Source of the DNA: Tipula vernalis
Lineage: Eukaryota > Arthropoda > Insecta > Diptera > Tipulidae
Assembly: GCA_958295665.1 (NCBI GenBank)
Contig: OY282558.1
Span: 353,319,034-353,383,033, forward strand
DNA length: 64,000 nt
Direction: 5' to 3'
Position numbers and translations under genes: made by a program. Positions 23,510-35,340 of this stretch are shown here, piece by piece (within the stretch, counting starts at the first letter, position 1; every line of letters starts with the position of its first letter). The notes beneath the pieces were generated by a model. It searched no databases and was not told where the DNA came from. It was given only the letters and a program-made list of their open reading frames with translations.

Positions 23510-25440
23510 TTGTATTATGTGGTATAGCGGATACCCGGCGTGCGCTGCAACGCCATTTTGTAGCAAAGGGTATTTATATATGCAACATATAGCTGATACC
23601 CGGCTTGCGCTGAATCGCAGTTGAATGAAATGAAATATTTTTTTTTTATATGTTTGGGTTGTTTGATTAATAATTATGTTATTGTAATGCTCGTGGGTAA
23701 ACAATATTTTTGGTTTTGCCATTTGGTGCATACGTAAATAAGTTGGCGGGTTTTCCGACGCGTGAACAGGCCACGTATATAACTGCCCATGTGAGAAGCA
23801 CGGATTTTGTAGATTCAATCCACAAACTTGAAGCGACTGTTCTTGTGCTTTATTAATATGGTTACTGCAAATGCGAGTCGCACTGGAAATTGCAACCTTT
23901 TAAATTCGAATGGCATATCGGTCGGTATCATTGGTATTCGCGGTAATAAGACATGTTCTCCTTTGAATTTGCCATTCAATATTGTTGCTTCGATAATTTT
24001 ATTCATCAATTTTTTGACTGCAAGCCTTGTCCCGTTGCACAGTCGTGGTGGATCGATATTCCGAAGCATAATGTGGGTTCCCCAATTTTCAATATCAATT
24101 CAAGAATTCGACCGGATAATTGACGACTTCGTCTTGATTCATGACTCAATCAACTGACTTATACATTGTAGAATTGCCAGATATTTGATTTTGAATGACT
24201 GTGTTAATAGCCAATATTGCACGTTCGCTTAGCCATTGGCAATTTTTGTAATTGCAATTGATATTTGGAAATACTCTGTTGATCAATTCGTCAATTGTCT
24301 GTGTAAAATTACAAAATTCTGGTGGAATGGTAATGCAATTTGTGGTGTCATCGATTAGCATCTTTCCGTTTCCAAGATCTAAAAGTTATTTGGCGAATCG
24401 AGCAGGGGATTCGTCTTGTTACAGTTGGACACGCATGTTGGTAGTCTATTTAATTTTCGGAACATTATGCCAAAGAACAGATGATTTGAGGTATGCGTTT
24501 AGTTCATCAGTTGGCGTGGAACGTGGTATAACTGGTAGCGTCTAACGAAAATCACCGGCCAGCAAAATGAGTGCACTTCCGAATGGCTCTGTATTACTTC
24601 TTAAATCTTGTAGCGTCCGAATGAGTGCTTCCAATGATATTTTGTGGGCCATTGTGCATTCATCCCATAATATTAGTTTACATGTTTGCAAAACTTTTTC
24701 CGAGTTGCTGCAATGCCAGAAGATGCGACGGCCAATGCAATGTTATTTTGTGAACGAATGGTCGCCAAAATCAATGATAAGAGAAATGTTTGCCTGTTCC
24801 ACCGGGTCCATCGAGGAAAAACAAACCACCGATTGGTTGTGAAATTGCATTTATAATACGGTTATATGCGTTGTGTTGTTGTATCGTCAGATTTGGCAGA
24901 TTTGTTTGAATTATTGTCTGCAGCTCATTGATTCGATGCAACCATTCTTAATTGAATGAGCGTTTTGTTGACGATTGATAAACATTTGTCCTCAATCATG
25001 ATTAGTGCTTCGTTATATATTTCCGGTGACAATTGTATGCTTGCGTTGTTGCTGGCTTGGCGCACTCGATGTAAAATATCTTCACTCATTTGATCTTTGT
25101 ATTTTCCCCACAAATCTTTCGATTACACGGGAAGCAAGTTGTCAAAATGATGGAAAATAATATGCGAATCTGGTGCGGTTGGCAAGTGAGTGATGCGTCC
25201 GCTAGTTATGGATCCCAATGTGTATCATTTTCCAGTAATTTTAATTTCTGGCATGCTTCACGATAAGTTTGGCGTAATTGTGCATCAACTGTTCTCAATT
25301 GTTGAAACGATGCGGGTCGGCGTACGTTAACTAACAATAATCGCGAGTTAGAGCATTCTGGATTGTTGGGATGTGATTGTACACAATCTACTCAATGGAT
25401 CGATTGAATATAAATTGTTGTATCCTTCTACAGTTTTTCC
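23510..25440 (-). pseudogene. Helitron helicase (RepHel C-terminal part), decayed
   Basis: The minus strand gives pieces of the PIF1-like helicase of a rolling-circle Helitron. From the upstream side: RTVDAQLRQTYREACQKLKL (~25300) and MIEDKCLSIVNKTLIQL (25010-24950). Next is the Walker A region GLFFLDGPGGTGK near 24800, then PEFCNFTQTIDELI and the conserved LRNIDPPRLCNGTRL near 24050. The 3' part has IPMIPTDMPFEFKRLQFPV (~23920) and CFSHGQLY (~23790), where the family continues VACSR. Several frame changes and stops are present. The replication initiator (HUH) domain is not seen. Confidence 0.88.
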
Positions 25441-26060
25441 TTGTTTGCGTCTTTGAAATTCAAATGAAATTTTTGAATATAAAATGTTAGTACTTTTTCA
25501 AACTAAACCAATTTTACACGTACAACTCAGGGGCCCGATCACTTCAAAAATATTACGAAATCCTGCACATTGGTATAAAATCAGTATCCAAAGTTTGAAA
25601 CCTATTGGATGAATGGTGTGGAATCTTAAGGAGGGTCGCCGTTATGGAGGGGATAGACCTCTCGGATTCAAGCATGTCACTAATTTCATAAAAGCTCTTT
25701 CCTAAACTCATTCCCGTCAAATAATTGTTAAAAAATTTTAATTTTAGATAAATTTGTACCGGGGCCCCTAGACCCCGGGGTCCAACCCCTTCAAAAATTT
25801 CGTAAGTTTGGTTCTGGACAAGCAACTTATACATGGTAAAAATTTTATGACGATCGGTTGAGCGGTTCGCGAGATTTGGTAGTGTGACTGGTGCGCCACC
25901 TATTGTAAAAAAATCGCACAAAAATTTTGTACTCACGACCTTCCTCTTGCCGAAATACACATTGTGTGAAAGTTTCATGTCCATCGGCCGTATAGTGTTT
26001 GAGATTTTTGGGAACAAACATACTGACAGAAATTGATTTTTATATACATACATAGATTTC
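25441..26060 (-). repeat. Helitron-associated non-coding flank
   Basis: Upstream of the helicase on its own strand lies non-coding sequence containing GTCAGTATGTTTGTTCCCAA and CCGATGGACATGAAACTTTC, plus GGACCCCGGGGTCTAGGGGC near 25780, a short GC-rich palindromic stretch. The 170-codon open frame on the minus strand (26062-25553) is, in my judgement, fortuitous. Confidence 0.5.
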
Positions 26061-26701
26061 AATAATATTCTCTGAAAATTTCAGAGGAAAATTCGAAATA
26101 CTTTCGAAATTTTAGACGAATATAGCACCAAGGGTAAGGCAATACAAAATCGGCCGTTTACAAATATTTTACTCTACCTGCACCAAACATCTACTGCTAC
26201 AAACGCTGCTACGTTTTTACAACTAAAAACGATTTTTAATTTATTTATAAAAATTGCGAAGAATTTTTTTCCTAATTCCACGACCACGTCATATATTTTA
26301 TTAGTGTTTAAATTAATTTGGTCATTAATGTGTAAAAACTTCTTACACTTTGATGAATAAAGATATAAACATTTCAAACTGTACCGTAACTTAGGAGCCA
26401 TCCTGTATTTATAAAAGATAGCGTCACGAATACAATTCAATACAGATACAAATTGTTATTATTAATTCGAAATCTCTTATTCGCTCGTTCATTAGTTTGT
26501 AGTACAGCTATGTAGTTTAGTTTGTATTCAATGCTTGGTAAGTGCGCTCATAATATAAGAAAATAAATGTTATTGTGATCTGAAAGGTAAAGAGGTGCTT
26601 TGCCGTTAAGTGTACTGTGTGTTGTCCTTAAAATATAGCGTAAATTAGAAACAAAAAAATAAATAAATTCGTCAGTAATTTTGTGTTATTTTCGATTGGC
26701 A
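26061..26701. other. Upstream region of the F-box gene
   Basis: No gene recognised. The last ~250 bases would contain the promoter and 5' untranslated region of the F-box/LRR gene; I do not see a clear TATA box. Confidence 0.35.
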
Positions 26702-28773
26702 ATGGAGGAAAGCGTTTCAACCGATTGTGAAATTCAACAACTCACAGAATTGGATTACGATTTTAGTACTTTACCGCCACATGTAAGTATGATTATTATT
26801 TAAAATACAATAGCGATGAGTAATGGTAGAGTAAAATTTCAATTGTGTTGAAATTTCCTATAGGTTTTGGCCCAAATATTAAACAAATTGCGAAAAGGCG
26901 ATTTTAAAAATGCATCCCAAACATGTAAATCATGGTACTATGCATCATGCGATCCACGAATTTCAGAATACATTTATTTATATTTTACGGGTGATCCAAC
27001 AGATAGCATGGATATATTTGTGCGGCCCGTCACCAAACTTCATTTCGATTATATAAATTTTGATAAGTTTGACTACAAGAAGTTGTTGCGAAATTTTGGT
27101 GACAAAATAACTGAACTGCATATAAATTCTTGCAACCGACTTCGAATGACGCAACTTTTCGAAATGTTTATTTATTTATCAAATTTAAAAGTGTTGCGGC
27201 TCACCTACGGTACCCGTTATTATAAACCAAATAATTTTTATAATCACAGACGAATTACAAATCAAACGCGTAGAATTATGCGAAATTTGGGCCAAGTTCA
27301 GGAGTTATACTTAACTACGATTGAGAAAGATTTGAAAGGAGCTGAAATTATACTAAGCTACTGTACGAATTTAAAATCATTGTACTGGAACGAAAATTTG
27401 AATCATGAATTTTACGATAATTTCTTGCATGAGGTACTGATTAACCGAAACTTTAGCTGCACTTCCGAATGTCTAGAGAGTTTAACAGTGCACACCATCG
27501 ATCGAAAGCAGAATAGTAAATTTTTTGAGCACCTAACCAATTTGGATCTGCGAAATCTGCGTGCTATTGATTTGAAGGAGATTAACGAAACATACTATGA
27601 TGTGATGTTTAAGGAGTTTTGTAAAACGTACAATAAGTTGGAGAGATTAACAATGTATGGATGCAATGATCAGATGATGGCTGATATATGTAAATATATG
27701 AGGGATTTGAAGATGGTCAATCTAGATGGTGTAACCGCTACTAATTTAAGACTTTTAGGATCTTTAACTAGATTAGAGGTTAGAACTAACTTACTCACTG
27801 TTTAACGAACAATCTGCTAATTTTTGTATTTTTCCACATTACAGAATTTTAAAATAAAACGAATAACAGGATCGACCGATGATACATTAATCGATTTTTT
27901 TCGCCAGAAACCAAAAAACTTAACCGACATAAAAATCGATAGTGTAAACTTGGTCATATTAAAAGAACTATGTGAAAATCTACCTCAATTAAAATATTTG
28001 CATTTAGAATATGTCGATACCAAAGAATGTGAACCAATTTTTCGACATTTAACCAAACTAGAGGAACTCTATTTGGAATTTGCGGAATCAAACAACATAA
28101 ATTCGAAACTGATAGAAAGTGACCCAGAATGGAATGTAACCAAATTAGTCGAATTAAAAGATTTATATGTTAGCACATTCGTACCAGGATTTACGCCCGA
28201 TTTAATAGTAAAACTACCAAAATTAATATCGAAACATCATGTATATGTCTGTAAGTGGTTGTGAATGTAGAACAAAGTTAAAACGTCGAAATATTTATTC
28301 AACGTAAAAAAATAATTTTTTTGATTACAGATGACCCACCAGAAGATTCCGATGAGGAAAATGGAAATGAAAACGAAGAAGACAGTACAGTGGAGGAGAC
28401 CGATGAAGATTCTGAAGATGATGCAAATGAACTAAACATAGAACCGATTGCAGAAGAGGTTGTAATTTACCGCTCGCCACCAAGTTCCTTATTTTTTAAA
28501 ATAGCCAGTTACTTTTATAAATTTGGTCCGTGTTCTAATCAGCTGCGGCTTATATCTATTTTGACAACTGGGATCGTATACACTATAAATTGGATACGAA
28601 AAAAAATTGCAGGTCCCCAAGAATTAAAGGAAGAAATTACAAATGCAATTGTTGAGCCGGACATTGCTGCAAATGAGCCAATTGCCGAAGAAGGGTTTGA
28701 GGAAGAAAAAAATCGTGAATATGAGCTATCGGAATTTGATATTTTTTCTGACTGGTTTTGTGACGACACATAA
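26702..28773 (+). CDS. F-box/leucine-rich-repeat protein
   Basis: The likely role is a substrate receptor for an SCF ubiquitin ligase. The model has four exons: 26702-26782, 26864-27778, 27845-28250 and 28331-28773, giving 614 residues. All three introns have GT-AG ends and join in frame (phases 0, 0, 1). An F-box-like motif spans exons 1-2 (FSTLPPHVLAQILNKL, CKSWYYA, residues ~20-60). Leucine-rich repeats follow to about residue 465 (ITELHINSCNRL, LKVLRLTYG, LERLTMYGC, LKYLHLEYVD, LEELYLEFAE). The C-terminal exon is strongly acidic (EEDSTVEETDEDSEDDANE). It ends with a moderately hydrophobic segment (LISILTTGIVYTINWI) and another acidic tail. I do not recognise an orthologue. Damaged relatives lie at 52235-53460, so it belongs to a local family. 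Confidence 0.85.
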
Positions 28774-29532
28774 ACAAAAGTAATGTTCTGACCCTCTTAA
28801 TTGGCTGTGATTTTTTTTCCATTCCTAATTTCAAGGAACGGAGATTTATCAAAAATCTCTAAATTACTGACGAAGCGCAAAATAGCTAAAATGATTGTTG
28901 GAGTGACAGGGGAAATAATAAATTTATCCAAATATAAAGCAAAATAGGTTTTCTTAAAACTGTGTATTGATCCTGAGACAAAACTAACTGTGATTTTTTA
29001 ATAAATGTAAATGAAACTATGTATCGAGTTTTTATTTCGGAATCCCGCCTGAATCAGATGCTGTGCAGTAAGGAGCACAAAAAAAAAAATCGAAACGCAA
29101 GCGAGATACAAAAAATGTCGGCTGCATTTTTGTACGACCGGCAGCGTGAACGCAAGTTCATAGGAAATTTATCATTAAAAATTCACTGTGATTACGAATA
29201 ATTGAAAAAAAATTGTGTTTTTTATTTTATTTCATCATCACTACTGTATAAAATATTAAAATTGAATTTAAAACAAAATGACATTTGCAGTTTCTGCATT
29301 TTCTTTAATGTGACTGCATAAACTGCGCAGCCTATCCGCTAGAATGCACTGCTATTGTTGCAAAACTTAGTTTTTGACCGACTTGCAGTATAAACTGCGC
29401 AGCGGATGAATTCTTGACCGCAGACAATCTGTTAATAGATCCTTCCAAAAAAAAAAAAAAAAAAATGCCAAAAGAGTTAAGAAAACTAAATTAGTTTTAA
29501 ACTGTACGTCATGACAGTTTTTTCAGCCTACG
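28774..29532. other. Downstream spacer with a short repeated motif
   Basis: ATAAACTGCGCAGC occurs at 29318 and again at 29390 in otherwise AT-rich DNA, with an (A)n run at 29445-29465. The open frame at 29019-29201 has no recognisable domain. Confidence 0.4.
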
Positions 29533-29775
29533 TTGTCTCTACAACATGTTAATCGTGTTAAAAAAAACCAACACATTCCATTAAATCCAAAATTAGGAGA
29601 GCCACACATTCACAGCTATGACAATAATCTCCAAGTTATACATAGAATAAACAAAAGTAAAACCATGGATAGATTGAAAGAAATGGAAATCTACCGACAC
29701 AGAGATAACACGAACATATTAAATGACAGAATTAAGAGAAATGAAATATACGAATATATAATTAATATATAAAAT
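29533..29775 (+). pseudogene. Penelope-like element C-terminal fragment (tentative)
   Basis: A 79-residue frame resembles the C-terminus of Penelope-like retroelement proteins, just after the GIY-YIG endonuclease: LQVIHRINKSKTMDRLKEME, IYRHRDNTNILNDRI. The family pattern is a His, an IIH-K-G/S box, a LE-x-EIY helix and LND. The RT and the GIY-YIG motif itself are not present. The 3' sequence at 30285-30350 supports a Penelope-type end, but this is an inference from pattern memory and could be wrong. Confidence 0.45.
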
Positions 29776-29838
29776 CTGCATCTCGACTCACTCTCAACAA
29801 CAACAACAATTTTATTTTTATTTTAATTTGTTTTAATT

Positions 29839-30185
29839 GTACTTGTCTGTTAATTCACCCTAAATCGCTTCTACTGATAGTTCTACCAGTTTCAAATTCT
29901 ACCACAAATGTTTTAAATTATTTTGTGGTTGGCTTAATTCATTGGGTTAGTATAGTATCGAGGAATCTATTGGAGCGAATTGCGGATTTAATTATTGGTT
30001 AATGCTTCGTTAACCTTGCAGACACAGATCAAAGAAATTGAATCGCTCATATCGCCTCTTCTGATAGATGTACCACAAATGTTTCAAGTGATGACAAAAG
30101 CCTAAAAATGATTAAATTTTAATGAATACATGATATCTGTAAAAAATAAAAATAAAATAATTGGGGTGAATTAACAGACAAGTAC
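29839..30185. mobile_element. 347-bp MITE with 22-bp inverted ends
   Basis: GTACTTGTCTGTTAATTCAC at 29839-29860 is matched by its complement at 30164-30185, 22 of 22 bases. Inside, a segment is repeated (TCTACTGATAG/ACCACAAATGTTTTA near 29874-29912 and TCTTCTGATAG/ACCACAAATGTTTCA near 30057-30082). No coding potential. I do not see an unambiguous target duplication. Confidence 0.8.
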
Positions 30186-30288
30186 CAACAAATTTTATGA
30201 ATTCCCAACAAATTACTTATGTATATGTATGTATCTGGCTTATTTAAAAAAAAAAAAATTTTAACCAACGTTTTAGTTTTTAAAATAA

Positions 30289-30320
30289 CCTGATGATGAG
30301 CGGTTTTTACGCTCGAAACT
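30289..30320 (+). ncRNA. Hammerhead-ribozyme-like core at a retroelement 3' end
   Basis: CTGATGA (30290-30296), one extra T, a 5-bp stem GAGCG/CGCTC (30298-30302 with 30310-30314) and GAAAC (30315-30319) follow the order of a hammerhead core: CUGAUGA, stem II, GAAA. Penelope-like elements are known to carry hammerhead motifs in their termini. The extra T and the lack of a checked stem I/III make activity doubtful. It is followed by an AATAAA-rich tail. Confidence 0.4.
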
Positions 30321-30360
30321 AGTAATTGTTTTTATAATTATTATAAATAAATAAAATATT

Positions 30361-30946
30361 CACAATAAAAGAAAGTGATAAATTTAAAAACTTTTGTATT
30401 TTATAAAAAAAATTTAGGATATTGAAAATTTATTATAATCGTGTTAGGTTGATTAGGTCAATACATTTGTGTGTTCTCTCACAAATATCAAGGAAGCTTT
30501 CAAAAATTCAGTTAATGCAGCTATTGTTGCAGTCAGGACTGCTTTTTGGCTGCAAACGTAAGTTTGCACGTCAAATTGCAAATATTTCACTGTAAAACTA
30601 ATATTTGAACGCAATGCTGCAAAATTGGTGGAGTTAACTGAAATATTGAAAGCAACCTCTTATAACAAGAACGATAAATATATTCTGAGCGATGAAACCT
30701 TACCGCATAAATAGCACTTCAATAACCAAAAAAAAACAGCTTAAAACTTTTTTCTCCTCAGATCACCTCATCAGGCTGAATGTGAAGTCGTGAAATAAGA
30801 ATCTGCAAAAAGAGAAGCGGTGCTTATGACCTTGTATCTAGCTGTAATTATTGTGATTTTTAATAAACCTATAGATTTTTGAAATTATTATTAGCGGCCA
30901 TATCTAATAAGGGAATCAAAAGGTTACTGTCAAATTCAAAAAATAT
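30361..30946. other. AT-rich DNA
   Basis: No recognisable gene. Confidence 0.3.
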
Positions 30947-31284
30947 AAAAACTATTCTAAGTTGTATTACTCTGTGACTCATTAATGACGTCATTTTTTT
31001 ATCGGCAACCAAGTCCTTTTTACAAGTTAAAACCATCCCTTAATTGGCGAAAAAAGGTAATTTCATCCCCTAAAAAAAAACCGAGATGCAACCGCCATAA
31101 TCTAATTTACTATGGATTACTTCTAATTTTTGATGAGGAATAATTAAGAATTTGTTGTATAAAAAAAAGTCGAGTAGAAGCCGTTACATATATCAAAAAA
31201 AGCGTTTTTTGAGGTTTAATTAAGGGGTGGTTTTAACCCTTAAAATGGACTTGCTTCCAGAGTACTACATCTTAGAATAGTTTT
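30947..31284. mobile_element. Inverted-repeat (foldback) element, ~340 bp
   Basis: The left arm 30947-31045 (AAAACTATTCTAAGTTGTAT ... TTAAAACCATCCCTTAATT) is imperfectly complementary to 31218-31284 (AATTAAGGGGTGGTTTTAAC ... CTTAGAATAGTTTT). The left arm carries an extra ~30-base stretch that the right arm lacks. The centre has no reading frame. True outer borders are not certain. Confidence 0.65.
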
Positions 31285-33239
31285 CAAAAGGTTGCCTTGT
31301 AAGAATATGTTTGTCAAAAAGATAACGGTTTAACTGGAGGACTTGCCATCATTCGGTGAGAAGGTCTCTGTCTTAAACATAAAGCGAAACATAAGTGAAA
31401 CTCTGGAAGACCTAATACCGGGCGCAAAATTGAAATAGCTTATGGTCGCCACATTGAGACACTCGAAGGTAGCATTGGTTAGCATACATTACGGAAAAAA
31501 TATCTTGTACAGACAACGGGTACAATAGAGGAATTCATGCTAATCAATTATTAGCCACCTCAACGTGTGTATCAGCAAATCGTGCTGTTTCCATACCTAA
31601 CATATTTTATTGTGAATGATGAAAGCACGATTGCTTACTTCGGCCACCTTGGATGTACGCAGATTATCAACAGGGAATCAATTCGATTATTAGAAAAAGA
31701 TGGTTTATTTTGGTTGAAGAATCTTTGCCCGTCCAACGCCCATAATTATGAATGCCTTTGAAATAGTTTCCCCAAACTTTGCTGTTTTCAGGGTTTTGAA
31801 ATTCGTGATCTATATAGTACAAATAAAAAATAGCGTGAGTAAATTTTATTTTATGTTATGATTTAAAATTATTTTAGCTAGAATTTTATGTTTCTGTTAA
31901 AAAATCGAATAAGAAACTTCAGAATTATTCCTTCATGAATCTAAAGTCGAGCAATGTCGACGACACCACACATTTGCCGACTTTAGGTTTTTGGTACACC
32001 AGTAGTATGCAGTCCATAAAATTCCATAATATTTTAGTAAGATGTCTCTGAGAATTAACCTTTACTCAACCATAAAAATCATGTAACGAAAAATAACTCT
32101 CTATTCTTTTACTTGAACAGTGAAAATGAAATACATTAGAAATTATTTCCGGCCAAAGTTCTTGATGAGAGCCACAGCTATGTTATCACCACCTATATCT
32201 GATAGTGGTAATAATGTCGAATCTGATTGATTTTTAAATATTCATTACTGCATATGGAGACTTGCCCAATTTCTATACATGAGTAAGGATTTTGGTCATA
32301 AGTGAGACTTGAGAGTTTCGATTTTATGTACATACTAAAATTTTATAGTTGTTAGGTTTTATTTTGAAAAAATATTCTGTTGCACTTTTCTTGATGTTAA
32401 TGTTTGTACATGACAAGAAATAATTATTTCCAATTTCAATAGTATTGCGGCTGAATCTGGAAAATGGGTGTAAGTAGTTTAATTTTACTAAAATAATTAA
32501 AGGGCTTAGGTGTACAAATTATGGTTATAATAGTCATTTATAGGGAATTGGTTAAAAGGGAGGGTTGAAACCGATTTGAGGTTAATAGTGGACAAAAAAA
32601 CTACTTTCGACTCATGTTTTTTTCCTTCTCACACCAAGAGTATTCAATTTTATACCGCGTGCTGCCTTAGCATTAGGAAATTGTACTTCTCAATATCTGT
32701 TAACTGTTAACGAAGGCAGAACAATGATTACGGATTTAACGATATAGAATCTAATATCTACATATATACGATATAGAAGCCATCGAGCTTACAAATTGTT
32801 AAGCCAAAACCGCGACCAAATTCCAAATCAACAAATTTTAAAGACAGTTGCTCTTTAAATTATGTCTCTGACTAACTAATACTTATTAAATCATGTTCTT
32901 TAACTACTTCGGTCTAAAAAGACGATAGTATTGAAATCCTGTTAAAAATGATCAAAAATTTGGTTGGTCCAAAACCACTTTTCTCGACGTTTTGAAAGTT
33001 CCTGAGTCTAAAAAAGCAAAAAAAAAAAATGTCCGTCCATCTGCCTGGATATCTGTATGTCTGTATGTCTGTACCCATGGTATCTCGAGAAAGGCTTGTT
33101 CGATTTAGATTTTTTTTTGCGCCAATCTATGGTCAAGGCGGAGATTTTGAAAGCTTTTGGAAACTGTAGGTCAAGAGGGTGGCGTACCTGCCATACCAAT
33201 TGAACAAAAATACCTGGTTATATATGGTAAAAATATTTA
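31285..33239. other. AT-rich intergenic DNA
   Basis: I recognise nothing solid. A 64-codon frame at 31567-31761 looks somewhat protein-like but matches no family I know. At 33030-33075 there is a CTGTATGTCTGTATGTCTGT run of the sort found in transposon flanks. Confidence 0.35.
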
Positions 33240-33510
33240 CGAATTTTTTACATATGCTGATTTGATTATTGAATTGGGCATTGAATTTGGGGTTGATTTG
33301 AAGGTTAAGTTAGGGGTCCATTTGCGGGTTGAGTTGAAGTTGAGTTGGAGTTGAATTGGGGTTGGATGGAATACTGTGAGTTGTTGATCAATTTTTTATA
33401 TTAGTTTGCGGTTGAGTTGAGAGGAGGGTCAGGTTCCGTTTGCGAGTTGAAGTAGGGTTGAGTTACAGTTTAGTTGGGGTTGGATTAGGGTTTAGTGAGC
33501 AATTGAGCAA
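33240..33510. repeat. G+T-rich low-complexity tract
   Basis: The plus strand is almost free of C and is built from degenerate GTTGAGTTG/GAATTGGGGTTG units. A similar tract lies at 35030-35340. Confidence 0.75.
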
Positions 33511-33518
33511 TCTATAAA

Positions 33519-34668
33519 CAGGGAAACCTTAGTACAGCGGAAATCAGCGAGACCAAAATAGTTGTCCGTTGTAGTGAGGTGCCAGTTAAACTGAGGATTT
33601 GTGATTAAAAAAAAAAAATTTATTAGGATCCTATATTTCATCCGATTTTGATGAAAGTCAGCCTTTCCAATGAAAATGGATTTTTCAAATGATTTTTAGA
33701 CAAAGTTCTGGAATATGGCCAAGTAGAATTAAACTTGATTATTCCTTAATCGATTATGATAAAATTTGACAAGTGCGTTGGGAATGGGATTCTAAATTCT
33801 GCAATAGAGACAATGAGGGCGATATTAGGACGAACTTGGCTATTTCCTTAACCGATTATTATGAAATTTGATGTGGGTGATGGAAATGGGATTCTAAAAT
33901 GATTTTTGGATAAAGTTCTGGAATAGGGCCATGTAGGATGGAACTTGGCTGTTCCTTAACCGATTATTATGAAATTTGACATGTGCGATGGAAATGGGAT
34001 TCTAAAATGATTTTCTGATAAAGCTCTGGAATATGGCCAAGTAAGATGGAACTTGGCTATTCCTTACCCGATGATGAAATTTGACATGTGCGTTGTAAGT
34101 GGGATTCTAAAATGATTTTCTGATAAAGCTCTGGAATATGGCCAGGTAAGATGGAACTTGGCTATTCCTTACCCGATTATGATGAAATTTGACATGTGCG
34201 TTGTAAGTGGGATTCTAAAATGATTTTTAGATGAAGTTCTGGAATATCGCCAATTAGGAGGGAACTTGTTTTATCATTTATTAATTTTATTTTTGACCAT
34301 ATTCTAGAATTTTATTCAAAAATCATTTAAGAACCTCATTTCAATCATATATGTCAAATTTCGTTAAAACCGGCTAAGAAATAGGCAAGTTCTATCCTAA
34401 TTCGCCATATATATAATTTGCTAAAGGTTCAATTTGAAATATAAAAAGGTCAATTTGAAATGTTAAAGGTTCTATTTGAAGTGTAAAAGGAACAAATTGA
34501 AGTGTAAATGATTCAATTTGAAGTATACTCCGTGTCCGCTCTAATAAAGTGCCAGCTTATCTAAGGGAGGTTTTCATTGAAAAACTTCAGTTACAGGGGG
34601 CTTAAAAGTTTGTCCGTTGAAGTGAGGATTCCGCTAAATTGAGTGTCCGTTGAAATGAGGTTTCATTG
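33519..34668. mobile_element. pogo/Tigger-like non-autonomous element carrying ~135-bp units (tentative)
   Basis: The left end CAGGGAAACCTTAGTACAGC and the complement of the right end (CAATGAAACCTCATTTCAAC, at 34649-34668) resemble pogo/Tigger termini, which start CAGTxxAACC and continue with GGACA-type sequence. GTCCGTTG(A)AGTGAGG strings recur at 33561-33580, 34611-34627 and 34643-34660. The interior is filled by the repeat array below. No transposase is present, and the element borders are an inference. Confidence 0.5.
33650..34410. repeat. Array of ~135-bp dispersed units with orientation flip
   Basis: About five units read on the minus strand (GATGAAATTTGACATGTGCG, GAAATGGGATTCTAAAATGA, AAGTTCTGGAATATGGCCAA). 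Then from about 34280 one unit reads on the plus strand (GACCATATTCTAGAATTTTA ... GGCTAAGAAATAGGCAAG). The family is the same as at 10380-11235 and 22590-22680, and the array has the same flipped layout. Confidence 0.82.
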
Positions 34669-34849
34669 TATTTAAAAGTGACTGTTTATATATACGTACA
34701 GTATATGTGTGTGATATTTAAACAAATGCACACACATTGAACGATTTGAACCAAACTTTACAGAAATATTTTTTAAGATTTAAGAAAGGTCACTGTAAAT
34801 ATCTTAAACATTCATCTCCTTCTTCAGAGACAATAACCTATTCGGATCT

Positions 34850-35035
34850 ATTATGATATTATGATATTTATGATATTATCTATTTCGATGACGGTATGAT
34901 GGTATGATGGTATAATGGTATGATGGTTTATATATAAGACTTGCGTAATGGTGAAGTTAATGGTGATGGTGGTATGATGATGATGATGGTTGGTACGATG
35001 GTATGATGGTGATCGTAAGATGGTATGTTGCTATG
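34850..35035. repeat. (ATGGT)n-type microsatellite
   Basis: Imperfect runs such as GGTATGATGGTATGATGGTA and GATGATGATGATGG across ~180 bp. Confidence 0.85.
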
Positions 35036-35340
35036 AGTTGAGCAGAGGGTTGAGATTTGGTTAGAGCTAAATTGAGTTGTAGTTGAGCTAGGATTTAGTT
35101 AGCCTTTATTGAGGTTATATCAGTTGTTCGGTTATTGGAGTTAAGTTAAGGGTTGATTTCAAAGATTGTTTGGGATTGATTTGGTGGTTGATTGGAGGGT
35201 TTGGTCGGCGGTTAATTTGGTGATTGCGTTTAGAATTATGCTGCGATTGAAATGGAGGTTGATTTTTATATTAAGTTGGAGGTTGAGCTGAAGATTGACT
35301 TAAGAGACTCATTTCGGGATTGATTTGGGGGTTGAATTAA
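35036..35340. repeat. Second G+T-rich low-complexity tract
   Basis: Degenerate GTTGAG/GGTTGATTTG units on a C-poor plus strand, as at 33240-33510. Confidence 0.7.

Noticed and set aside
25553..26062. 170-codon minus-strand frame next to the Helitron helicase
   Set aside because: The sequence looks like non-coding Helitron flank (repeated query-like phrases such as CTCAAACACTATACGGCCGA), and the translation has no domain pattern.
31567..31761. Possible small protein (64 codons)
   Set aside because: It reads somewhat protein-like, but has no start context, splice signals or family resemblance that I could defend.
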